This document shows positions 8,724-15,484 of a stretch of DNA of 39,420 nt, piece by piece. Numbering within the stretch: position 1 is the first letter of the stretch; each line of letters starts with the position of its first letter. A program made the position numbers and the translations under genes. This stretch comes from a virus. The notes under the pieces were generated by a model. It had not been told where the DNA came from. It saw nothing but the letters and a program-made list of their open reading frames with translations, and did no database searches. Where the stretch lies: the IMG/VR virus record IMGVR_UViG_3300020197_000058, positions 1 through 39,420 of that record. One strand, 5' to 3'.

Positions 8724-9782
8724 ATGGCTAAATTAAATGAGGGAGATGTTATAGAAGGAATCTTCTCCATCACTATTGCTCAACTTTTTGCTTATGGAAC
8801 AGTTGATAAAGGAAAATTAAATGCATTGAGAGCAAGAATAGATCCATCAATGTTCTCTACTGGTAGATTTACTACCACAGTGAGAGAATATAGAGATGGA
8901 AAACCAGAGGATAAAATAAAAGTTATACTTACTGTTAGACTGAAACCATCTAGTGTATCGGAGGCTTTTGGACCTCAATATGAATTGCTTTATAAGGAAT
9001 CACGTGACGTTGGAAACATCAATCAAAAAATAGACCAATTAATAACACAAACAAATACAAATTATAGAAGAAGAATAGAAACAATTAAAACAAATTTTCT
9101 TAAGAATAATCAAAGTGATGTTGTAGATATTGATATTATCGCAGACGGAATTGCAGGAGAATCTTCTGGTGGACTAATAAAAGGTGATATTGATGTTAAA
9201 GTAACAATAAATGGAAAAGAGTCAATGGATGATAGATTATCTTTTTCTTTAAAATCTGGTAGTAAAACTCTTGCAAATTTGAGTCCTTTCAATGGAATGA
9301 TGGACGTTGTTTCTAGATTTGGAATTACTTTGAAAGACAGAAAAAAATATGAGGAACTTCTTGGAAAAACACTTGCCTCTGCAAAAACATCCGCAGAGAA
9401 AAGAATGAAAGTTGAACTAATTGAAGAACTTTATAGTGAAATTAAAAATGCTCTTAAAAGCAAAAGCGGAACTCCTCAGTTTAGTAACTCTGCTTATGAA
9501 TTGTTTAAAGATAGTGCTTTTGGTAGTGATTTAGCAGAAGTTGTTGATATTAATAAAACAAAAATAAAAGAAATGAACGTTGATGCAATAAATCAACTTC
9601 AACAAAGTAAAGAAAAAGTTACCTGTACAATAAGTGGCAATAACATGAAATTCCTGGTAAAGAACAAAGAATTATTCCAAATGAGATTTAAAAAGAGAGC
9701 AGAGGAAATAGGATCGAATGATTATGCAATTAAAGAATTGAAATTCTATATTGAAGCAGGTCCAGCTGCATACAGCAAATAG
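8724..9782 (+). CDS. Conserved phage protein, possible restriction-endonuclease-like fold
   Basis: A 352-residue protein not firmly recognised. Residues 150-185 read as a glycine-rich turn, the strand GDIDVKVTI, then LSFSLKSGSKT. An acidic residue on one strand followed by a (S/E)xK strand is the layout of the PD-(D/E)XK nuclease core, and a preceding glutamate (GIAGESSGG) could complete the site. The C-terminal third is helical and lysine-rich. There is no signal peptide or membrane segment. It is first in a late-type block. A virion or packaged protein is equally possible. Confidence 0.75.
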   Translation: MAKLNEGDVIEGIFSITIAQLFAYGTVDKGKLNALRARIDPSMFSTGRFTTTVREYRDGKPEDKIKVILTVRLKPSSVSEAFGPQYELLYKESRDVGNINQKIDQLITQTNTNYRRRIETIKTNFLKNNQSDVVDIDIIADGIAGESSGGLIKGDIDVKVTINGKESMDDRLSFSLKSGSKTLANLSPFNGMMDVVSRFGITLKDRKKYEELLGKTLASAKTSAEKRMKVELIEELYSEIKNALKSKSGTPQFSNSAYELFKDSAFGSDLAEVVDINKTKIKEMNVDAINQLQQSKEKVTCTISGNNMKFLVKNKELFQMRFKKRAEEIGSNDYAIKELKFYIEAGPAAYSK

Positions 9783-9789
9783 ATAAATA
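9782..9789 (+). promoter_or_regulatory. Late-promoter-like octamer
   Basis: GATAAATA, one mismatch from TATAAATA, 34 bases before the nucleotidyltransferase gene in the short gap after the previous stop. Confidence 0.5.
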
Positions 9790-9823
9790 ATTAGAAAGCA
9801 AATAAGTGCAATAAGACACATTA

Positions 9824-11062
9824 ATGAAAAGTTTTTTACAGTTTCTATCTGAAGTAGTAACAGATGCATCTAAGCAAGCTCATGAAATGGGTTTGAAAGG
9901 TGATGGACATGGTGGATGGGTTGATGATAAGGGAACTTATGTTGCAAAAACTGTAAAGGGAAAATTATATTTTTTTGGTAAGCATAAAAGAAAAGAAGAA
10001 CCTCAAAAAGCACCTGCTGCAAAAGCATCTGCTGCAAAACCCCAACAAGCATTTAAGTTACCAGCACCTGCTCCAGTTCAACAGACATCTGGTATGCCTC
10101 TTCCTCCAGCTGGGGCACCAGAACAAGGAGAAGAGCAGCAAGTTGTTCCGTTGACTGTTGTGTTTGGTAGATTTAATCCACCTACAATTGGTCATAAGAA
10201 ACTTTTAGATCGTGCAAAGGCAATCTCAAAAGGTGGTGACTTTTTAGTGTTTCCATCAAGATCGCATGATCCTAAGAAGAATCCATTATCACCTGCAGTG
10301 AAAATTGATTTCATGCGTCAAATGTTTCCTAAGTATGCAGATAACATTGTAGACGATTCTAATGCTAAGACAATCTTTGATGTTTTGATAGATGCTCAAG
10401 AACAAGGTTATACTGATGTTACACTTGTTGTTGGTGCAGATAGATTGAAAGAATTTGAAAATCTTGCAATGAAATATAATGGTGAACTTTACAACTTTAA
10501 TTCTATTGAAGTATTATCTGCAGGAGACCGTGATGCTGAATCTGAGGGTGTTGAGGGAATGTCTGCATCTAAGTTGAGAAAGTTTGCTGCTGCAGGAGAT
10601 TTTGATTCTTTTGTGAGAGGAGTTCCGAAAGAACTTGATGATGAATCAGTAGATAAACTGTTTAAGATTCTTCGTAAATCTATGAACATTAAGGAAGGAG
10701 TTTCTCTTTGGGAAATTGCACCAAAACTTGACTATTCTGGGTTACGTGAAAATTACGTTGGTGGTTATGTTTTTGAAGTAGGTGATGTAGTTCAGAATGA
10801 TAACACTGGTTTGTGTGGAGAAATTATTCGTGCTGGTGCCAATCATGTGATTGTAATTACTGAAGATGGGGTTATGTTTAAATCGTGGATTAAAGATCTC
10901 TCTGAGTGGACTGAAGTATCTGGTGTTCCAGCAGATCAAAGATTAGTCGGAACTGATTCTTATAGGGAATACGTCAGAGACTTGACTCCACCTCGTCAAC
11001 CAATTTTAAATTTCATAAATAATTCAAGGAAAAATCGTTCAAGATCTGGCAATGTACGATAG
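9824..11062 (+). CDS. Cytidylyltransferase-like nucleotidyltransferase with capsid-targeting-like N-terminus
   Basis: A 412-residue multidomain protein. The start MKSFLQFLSEVV resembles T4 capsid-targeting peptides, and a basic Ala/Pro-rich linker follows to about residue 105. The catalytic domain carries VVFGRFNPPTIGHKKLL, the (T/H)xGH site of the cytidylyltransferase/NMNAT superfamily, near residue 112-122, and MSASKLRKFAAAGD near 248, the matching S-x-x-x-(L/I)R motif. Residues 315-370 form a small beta-rich, SH3/KOW-like region (VFEVGDVVQND to VMFKSWIKDL). Such enzymes join NTPs to nicotinamide mononucleotide, pantetheine or phospho-alcohols. The substrate is not evident here. It overlaps the next gene by 11 bases. 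Confidence 0.82.
   Translation: MKSFLQFLSEVVTDASKQAHEMGLKGDGHGGWVDDKGTYVAKTVKGKLYFFGKHKRKEEPQKAPAAKASAAKPQQAFKLPAPAPVQQTSGMPLPPAGAPEQGEEQQVVPLTVVFGRFNPPTIGHKKLLDRAKAISKGGDFLVFPSRSHDPKKNPLSPAVKIDFMRQMFPKYADNIVDDSNAKTIFDVLIDAQEQGYTDVTLVVGADRLKEFENLAMKYNGELYNFNSIEVLSAGDRDAESEGVEGMSASKLRKFAAAGDFDSFVRGVPKELDDESVDKLFKILRKSMNIKEGVSLWEIAPKLDYSGLRENYVGGYVFEVGDVVQNDNTGLCGEIIRAGANHVIVITEDGVMFKSWIKDLSEWTEVSGVPADQRLVGTDSYREYVRDLTPPRQPILNFINNSRKNRSRSGNVR
11014..11021 (+). promoter_or_regulatory. Late-promoter-like octamer
   Basis: CATAAATA inside the 3' end of the nucleotidyltransferase gene, 30 bases before the next start. One mismatch from the T4 late consensus. Confidence 0.4.
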
Positions 11063-12521
11063 AGAAGACTTCATTCAAGAAAAAGCACCTCCTGGTGCAA
11101 AGTATGAGCGTATGGTAAAACATATAAAAGCAAAGTACAAAAAGGGTGGATTATCCGATAAAGAAAAATCAATTGCTTATGCGACTGCTCGGAAGCAATA
11201 TAATAAGGAAGAAGTGGAGCAACTTGATGAAAGAAGAAGAGCAGAGAAAGGAACTCCAAGAAAACCACGCAATCCGGCATTTGAGTTGGTTGCTAAGTCT
11301 ATGGCAACTGGTAGATTAGGAGTGCAACCAAGAGGTCAGAAAAAAGAACCAGGCAAAAAACCACCCGCTGCTGGTGAGTATGGATCTGAAAGAAGATCTC
11401 CTGCACAGAAAGTAGAAAAGCGTCGTGCTGATGCTCAAAGAGCACAAAACATGATGCATTCTAGATTTGATCATTTTGAATTAGATGGAAATGATCTTCA
11501 AGAAAAGTATCTTTACACTTATCTGTATGAGCGTAATTATGATGCTCTAGATAAAGACATGGATGGTGATAAAGATTTTGCTGATGTGATGATTGCTAGA
11601 ATGATTGCTTCTGGTAAAAGCAGAGAGGAAGCGATTAAAGCAACCATGAGTAAAGAGTATAACAAGAAAGGGAAAAAGGTTAAAATCTCCGATGAGTTTT
11701 CTGATTGGAGAGATGAGTTGGAAGAGTCACTCTCAAAAAAGTCTCCATTCGTTGATGTGATGCCTAGAGATGGGCAAAATGGTGATGAAAGTAACAGTTT
11801 AAAGGCAGCAAGAAATAGACAACAACCAAATCAAAATGTAACTGCAGAAAGTCTTGATGAATTTGCAGATTCTATTGGTGGATTTTTGGTTGAAGCAGAG
11901 CAACTAAATGAGTTTCTTCCTGCTGTTGGTGTTGCTGCTAGCAAATTACCTTTTCTTGTTCGTGCAGTTACAACTGCTGTAAAATCTCCTGCTGCTAGGA
12001 ATGTAATTGTTAGAGGACCTAAGGGGTTTAAACCACCGACAATTCCCAAACCTGGACCATCAACACCAGTTGTAACACCAGGAACAAAACCAGCAGTTCC
12101 AGTCCCAGTTACACCTGTTCGAACTCCAGGAACAAAACCACAAACACCAACAATTCCCGGACCAGCACCAGGTCCAAAACCAACACCAACACCAGCACCA
12201 GGTCCAAAACCAACACCAACACCAGCACCAGGTCCAAAACCAGTTCCATTTGTAACACCAACAATTCCCGGAGTAAAATCACCTGTTAAAACTGGATTAG
12301 CAGTTGGAACTGGATTAGCAGTTGGCGCTGCTGTAAAAACAGCAACTGATATTCTTCTTGATCCATTAAAAAAACCAGAAATTGATTCAGTAATTCCAAG
12401 TGGACCTGATGGGCCTGAGGGTCCTACCTATGGTGATAATCAAATACCAAACATTCCAACACCCAAACCAAGAAAAAACAGATACAAAGGAATTATTGGA
12501 TCCACATTAAATCCTCAATAA
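11052..12521 (+). CDS. Proline-rich, low-complexity phage protein, probably virion-associated
   Basis: A 489-residue protein. The first 60 residues hold a basic helix with IKAKYKKGGLSDKEKSIAYATARKQ, a stretch that recurs in cyanophage proteins. Residues 170-190 show LDKDMDGDKDFADVMIARMI, an EF-hand-like acidic loop. The region from about 325 to 410 is made of Pro/Thr/Ala/Lys repeats, including a 30-base DNA repeat. The tail from 415 is glycine-rich and hydrophobic (GLAVGTGLAVGAAV). No enzyme motif is seen. The late-type context suggests a structural or head-internal protein. Confidence 0.78.
   Translation: MYDREDFIQEKAPPGAKYERMVKHIKAKYKKGGLSDKEKSIAYATARKQYNKEEVEQLDERRRAEKGTPRKPRNPAFELVAKSMATGRLGVQPRGQKKEPGKKPPAAGEYGSERRSPAQKVEKRRADAQRAQNMMHSRFDHFELDGNDLQEKYLYTYLYERNYDALDKDMDGDKDFADVMIARMIASGKSREEAIKATMSKEYNKKGKKVKISDEFSDWRDELEESLSKKSPFVDVMPRDGQNGDESNSLKAARNRQQPNQNVTAESLDEFADSIGGFLVEAEQLNEFLPAVGVAASKLPFLVRAVTTAVKSPAARNVIVRGPKGFKPPTIPKPGPSTPVVTPGTKPAVPVPVTPVRTPGTKPQTPTIPGPAPGPKPTPTPAPGPKPTPTPAPGPKPVPFVTPTIPGVKSPVKTGLAVGTGLAVGAAVKTATDILLDPLKKPEIDSVIPSGPDGPEGPTYGDNQIPNIPTPKPRKNRYKGIIGSTLNPQ
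12161..12240 (+). repeat. 30-bp tandem repeat coding for PTPTPAPGPK
   Basis: Two identical 30-base units (12181-12210 and 12211-12240) and an upstream 20-base partial copy (12161-12180), in frame within the proline-rich protein. Copy number probably varies between related phages by slippage. Confidence 0.93.
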
Positions 12522-12533
12522 AACAACAAAAAA

Positions 12534-12540
12534 CTAAATA
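12534..12540 (+). promoter_or_regulatory. Late-promoter-like CTAAATA
   Basis: CTAAATA, close to the T4-type late octamer, 26 bases before the start of the small membrane protein. The AGGAGG ribosome site lies between. Confidence 0.4.
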
Positions 12541-12566
12541 ATTAAAGAATAACTTAGGAGGTTACT

Positions 12567-12752
12567 ATGTCTGCAGGACTTATCTGGGCTTGGGTTGTTG
12601 CTAATGAAGCAACAGTAGCTACACTTCTTTTACTTATTTCTGAACTTCTTGGAGCAATTCCCAAAGTTAAGTCAAACGGAATTATATCTTTTGTGATTAT
12701 TCAAATTCAACAGCATCTTAAGAAAAGGGGTGCAGTAGACCCAACTCCTTAA
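12567..12752 (+). CDS. Small membrane protein, possible holin-like
   Basis: A 61-residue protein with one or two closely spaced membrane segments (AGLIWAWVVANEATVATLLLLISELLGAI and a weaker GIISFVIIQIQ), then a basic tail (HLKKRG). A strong AGGAGG site precedes the ATG. The size, hydrophobicity and late context fit a holin or virion membrane protein, but no holin family is recognised. The gene has its own late-type promoter and its own terminator. Confidence 0.8.
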   Translation: MSAGLIWAWVVANEATVATLLLLISELLGAIPKVKSNGIISFVIIQIQQHLKKRGAVDPTP

Positions 12753-12770
12753 ATTTTATACAAATAATCC

Positions 12771-12799
12771 AAGGAGACCAAGTTAAGGTCTCCTTTTAT
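12771..12799 (+). terminator. Terminator after the small membrane protein
   Basis: A perfect nine-pair stem, AAGGAGACC (12771-12779) with GGTCTCCTT (12787-12795), and a seven-base loop, then a short TTATT tract. The T run is weak. Confidence 0.75.
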
Positions 12800-12807
12800 T
12801 ATAAATA
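12800..12807 (+). promoter_or_regulatory. T4-type late promoter TATAAATA
   Basis: An exact match to the T4 late consensus, directly after a terminator and 28 bases before the start of the virion-type protein. Confidence 0.75.
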
Positions 12808-12834
12808 ATAACAGGAATTTATAAGGTAAGAAAC

Positions 12835-13392
12835 ATGTCTCTTTGGGGCGATACGGACGCAGTACCATCAGTATCTACCGCCACAGTTAGCCTTTCTGGA
12901 TTTACTGTAACTGGATCTGGAACATCATTCGGTCTTACTGGTTGTGCTCAAACTGGTGATATTATTAGATTTGGCGCTCCTAGCAGAGGGGCAACTGGTG
13001 CAGGTCATACATATTACGGTGATGCGGTTATCACGGGAATTACTAGTGCATCTATTTGCACGATTGGATCAACTGCTGGATTAGATGCTCATGCAGGAAT
13101 GAGTACTCATTTTACTATCAGTAGATATCCAAAGTTCCTTGTCAAGGATTCTTTGTATAGTCATGCAAGAACTGATGCTGATGCTGTAGTTTATGGCATC
13201 TCAACAACTTCATCAACGACTTATTCTGTTACACATCAAGGTTGGGTAGGTGTTACCACTTATCTTGATAATGCAGGAAATCTGAGAGTAAAGAATGAAG
13301 TTATGGTTGCAATGTCTGGTATTAATACTGCCGCAAATGTAATTAATAATACACCTAGCCTGACATTCCCAACAGATGCTGGTAGATCTTGA
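12835..13392 (+). CDS. Probable virion structural protein
   Basis: A 185-residue beta-rich protein beginning MSLWGDTDAVPSVSTATVSLSG. Composition is Gly/Thr/Ser/Ala-rich with few charges, as in phage tail or head-decoration proteins. The MSLWG start is shared with several cyanophage structural proteins. The last 60 residues hold SVTHQGWVGVTTYLDNAGNLRVKNEVMVAMSGI, which looks like a compact beta domain. Base composition is richer in GC than the flanking genes, as expected of a highly expressed late gene. An exact late promoter lies 28 bases upstream. Confidence 0.8.
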   Translation: MSLWGDTDAVPSVSTATVSLSGFTVTGSGTSFGLTGCAQTGDIIRFGAPSRGATGAGHTYYGDAVITGITSASICTIGSTAGLDAHAGMSTHFTISRYPKFLVKDSLYSHARTDADAVVYGISTTSSTTYSVTHQGWVGVTTYLDNAGNLRVKNEVMVAMSGINTAANVINNTPSLTFPTDAGRS

Positions 13393-13406
13393 TTGAATAA
13401 ACTCAG

Positions 13407-13778
13407 ATGAGATTTGATGAATTGAATGATAATAATTATTTAATGTTTGCTATTAAAAATTATGAAAATCCTCAAGCCTTAACGCAAGAAGATTTTTATG
13501 AAGATTTAAAGCGTTTTAAATACATCACTCGTCTTTTGCGTCGTTATAAAAAAACTGGAGAACTGAAATCTCATTTAATTTTAAATCATTTTATTTGTTT
13601 ATATAATGTTTGGGGTGAAGCAGCAACTCCTTTATTATTTTTTAAATTAGAAAAAGAATTTTGGTCTTCAATAAAAACATTTTTAATGTATTTAAATAGA
13701 ATACCAGAGTATCCAAGAACTGTATTACATGAAATTCCTATAGATCAAAATTGCTTAAAGGAGTTGGAAAAGGTATGA
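13407..13778 (+). CDS. Conserved cyanophage protein, unknown function
   Basis: A 123-residue, lysine- and aromatic-rich, mostly helical protein (LNDNNYLMFAIKNYENPQAL at the start, then LKRFKYITRLLRRYKKTGELK). It resembles small hypothetical proteins found in many T4-like cyanophages, but no function is known to me. It follows the structural protein by 14 bases, and its stop overlaps the start of the next gene (ATGA). Confidence 0.85.
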   Translation: MRFDELNDNNYLMFAIKNYENPQALTQEDFYEDLKRFKYITRLLRRYKKTGELKSHLILNHFICLYNVWGEAATPLLFFKLEKEFWSSIKTFLMYLNRIPEYPRTVLHEIPIDQNCLKELEKV

Positions 13779-13999
13779 TGAACCCAGAAAAACTAAATAA
13801 AATTATGAAAATTCTTCATGACTTAAAGGAGGATGGGACAGCAATTGAACCAACCAATTCTCTTGCTGCTGGCAAAATTGCAGGAACTGTTGAGTCTGGA
13901 GATAATCCACCAGTTGATTTAAGAAAAAGAAATACAAAAAGATGGAATCCCTTTTTCAAACAAATGGCCCAGGTTCAGAGGAGAAAGTCCGCAAAGTAA
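13775..13999 (+). CDS. Small basic protein, unknown
   Basis: A 74-residue protein beginning MMNPEKLNKIMKILHDLKEDG and ending in a very basic tail (RKRNTKRWNPFFKQMAQVQRRKSAK). The ATG at 13775 is preferred over TTG at 13751 because it has a purine-rich GGAGTTGGAAAAGG ahead and overlaps the preceding stop. The basic C-terminus suggests binding to nucleic acid or to an acidic partner. No domain is recognised. Confidence 0.78.
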   Translation: MMNPEKLNKIMKILHDLKEDGTAIEPTNSLAAGKIAGTVESGDNPPVDLRKRNTKRWNPFFKQMAQVQRRKSAK

Positions 14000-14428
14000 A
14001 TGTTCAATCAAAACACCATAGCAGACACTAAAATTGCTGTGTTAGAAGAAAGACTTTCTTCCTATGAAGTTATGATTAAAAGAATTGATGAAGCAATACA
14101 ATTGATGGGAAAGAGTAGTCAAAACATCAGTAAAATGCTTGCCGTTCATGAGGAAAGAATTGAGCAGTGTCACAAAACAGATGATTCTATTGCTAGAATG
14201 ATTGAAGAATTAAGACTTGAAAATAAAGATCAACATGACGCAGTTTCAGAAAGAATTAACCGAATTGAAAATGAAGTTAAAGAAATTGGTAAAATAAAAT
14301 GGATGGTCGTTGGGTGTGGTACTCTTTTGGCAGTATTGGTAGCAGCGTTTTCTTCACTTGCTTCAGGGTGGTGGACTCCATCAGAAATGCAACAGCATCA
14401 CAGAATAAATTCAGAAAGAGTAAATTGA
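14000..14428 (+). CDS. Coiled-coil membrane-anchored protein
   Basis: A 142-residue protein whose residues 8-95 are predicted coiled coil (heptads of Ile/Leu/Met among Glu/Lys), followed by one membrane segment (WMVVGCGTLLAVLVAAFSSL, about 98-117) and a short polar tail. The layout resembles the XhlA-type haemolysin accessory proteins and other phage lysis or virion-anchor proteins, without clear family motifs. The ATG directly follows the previous stop. Three genes (13407-14428) form one translational block. Confidence 0.8.
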   Translation: MFNQNTIADTKIAVLEERLSSYEVMIKRIDEAIQLMGKSSQNISKMLAVHEERIEQCHKTDDSIARMIEELRLENKDQHDAVSERINRIENEVKEIGKIKWMVVGCGTLLAVLVAAFSSLASGWWTPSEMQQHHRINSERVN

Positions 14429-14453
14429 CATTTTATCTAAGGCATGATAAAGT
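14425..14453 (+). promoter_or_regulatory. Likely early promoter for primase-nrdAB
   Basis: Perfect -35 TTGACA (14425-14430), a 17-base spacer and a weaker -10 TAAAGT (14448-14453). It overlaps the last codons of the coiled-coil gene and returns the map to early functions. Confidence 0.55.
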
Positions 14454-14464
14454 AGAATACTTGA

Positions 14465-15484
14465 TTGCCTAAGCAAATGCTATACAATGAGACAAAATAC
14501 ATTGGATTAATATCTGTACGTCTTGGAAAATTTGCAAAGAAAAAAATAGGTTTATACAATTTTAGATGCCCGTATTGTGGAGACTCTAAGAATAGTAGAA
14601 ATAAAGCCAGAGGATATTTATATCAAGTTAAGAATGATTATAATTTTAAGTGTCATAATTGTGGTATTTGTAAATCCTTTTCCAATTTTTTAAAGGATCA
14701 AGATCCTTCACTTTATGATGAGTATGTGATGGAAAGATATAAAAGTGGTCTCACGGGAAAAGCAACTGTCGTAGCAGATCCAAAATTTACATTTAAGCAA
14801 CCAATTTTTCAAAAAAAATCTAAAAGTATCTTAGAAGAATTGGACACTGTGTATTCTCTAAATACATCGCATCCAGCTAAAGAATATCTTTTATCAAGAA
14901 AAATTACTGAAAATAACCTAAAAGATTTATATTTCTGTCCCCATTTCAAAGAATGGACAAATAAACATTTAAAGGTTTTTAATGATACAACTAATGATGA
15001 TGAAAGAATTATTATTCCACTTAAAGACGAGGAGGAGAATGTTTTTGGTTATCAAGGAAGATCATTAAATGCAAAATCAAAACTTAGATACATTACGGTT
15101 ATGATGGATAATACCAAACCAAAAGTGTTTGGATTAAATAAAATAAATCAAAAAGAAAGAATTTATGTTACGGAGGGTCCATTTGATAGTTTGTTTTTAA
15201 AAAACTCAATAGCAATGTGTGGAGCAGACGTTTCTCTGGACTCGTTTGACTTTTCAGAAATTGTTTATGTTCTTGATAATGAACCAAGAAACTTTGAAAT
15301 TGTAAAAAGACTTTCTGCTTTAATTGAAAGAAGCAATAAAGTTGTCATTTATCCCAGTGATCTAAAAGAGAAGGATTTAAATGAAATGGTAATGAATGGT
15401 AAAAATGTACAAGATATTGTAGAATGCAATGTATATGAAGGTCTTGAAGCAAAGTTAAAACTACTAAACTGGAAGAAAGTATGA
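14465..15484 (+). CDS. 61: DNA primase gp61
   Basis: A 339-residue primase that makes RNA primers for lagging-strand synthesis in complex with gp41. The N-terminal zinc ribbon has Cys35 and Cys38 (CPYC) and Cys63 and Cys66 (CHNC). The Toprim-type core shows IIIPLKDEEENVFGYQGRSL near 183, YVTEGPFDSLFL near 233 with the catalytic glutamate, and VYVLDNEPRN near 270. The start taken is TTG at 14465. ATG at 14477 is the alternative and loses only four residues. It overlaps nrdA by four bases. Confidence 0.93.
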   Translation: MPKQMLYNETKYIGLISVRLGKFAKKKIGLYNFRCPYCGDSKNSRNKARGYLYQVKNDYNFKCHNCGICKSFSNFLKDQDPSLYDEYVMERYKSGLTGKATVVADPKFTFKQPIFQKKSKSILEELDTVYSLNTSHPAKEYLLSRKITENNLKDLYFCPHFKEWTNKHLKVFNDTTNDDERIIIPLKDEEENVFGYQGRSLNAKSKLRYITVMMDNTKPKVFGLNKINQKERIYVTEGPFDSLFLKNSIAMCGADVSLDSFDFSEIVYVLDNEPRNFEIVKRLSALIERSNKVVIYPSDLKEKDLNEMVMNGKNVQDIVECNVYEGLEAKLKLLNWKKV

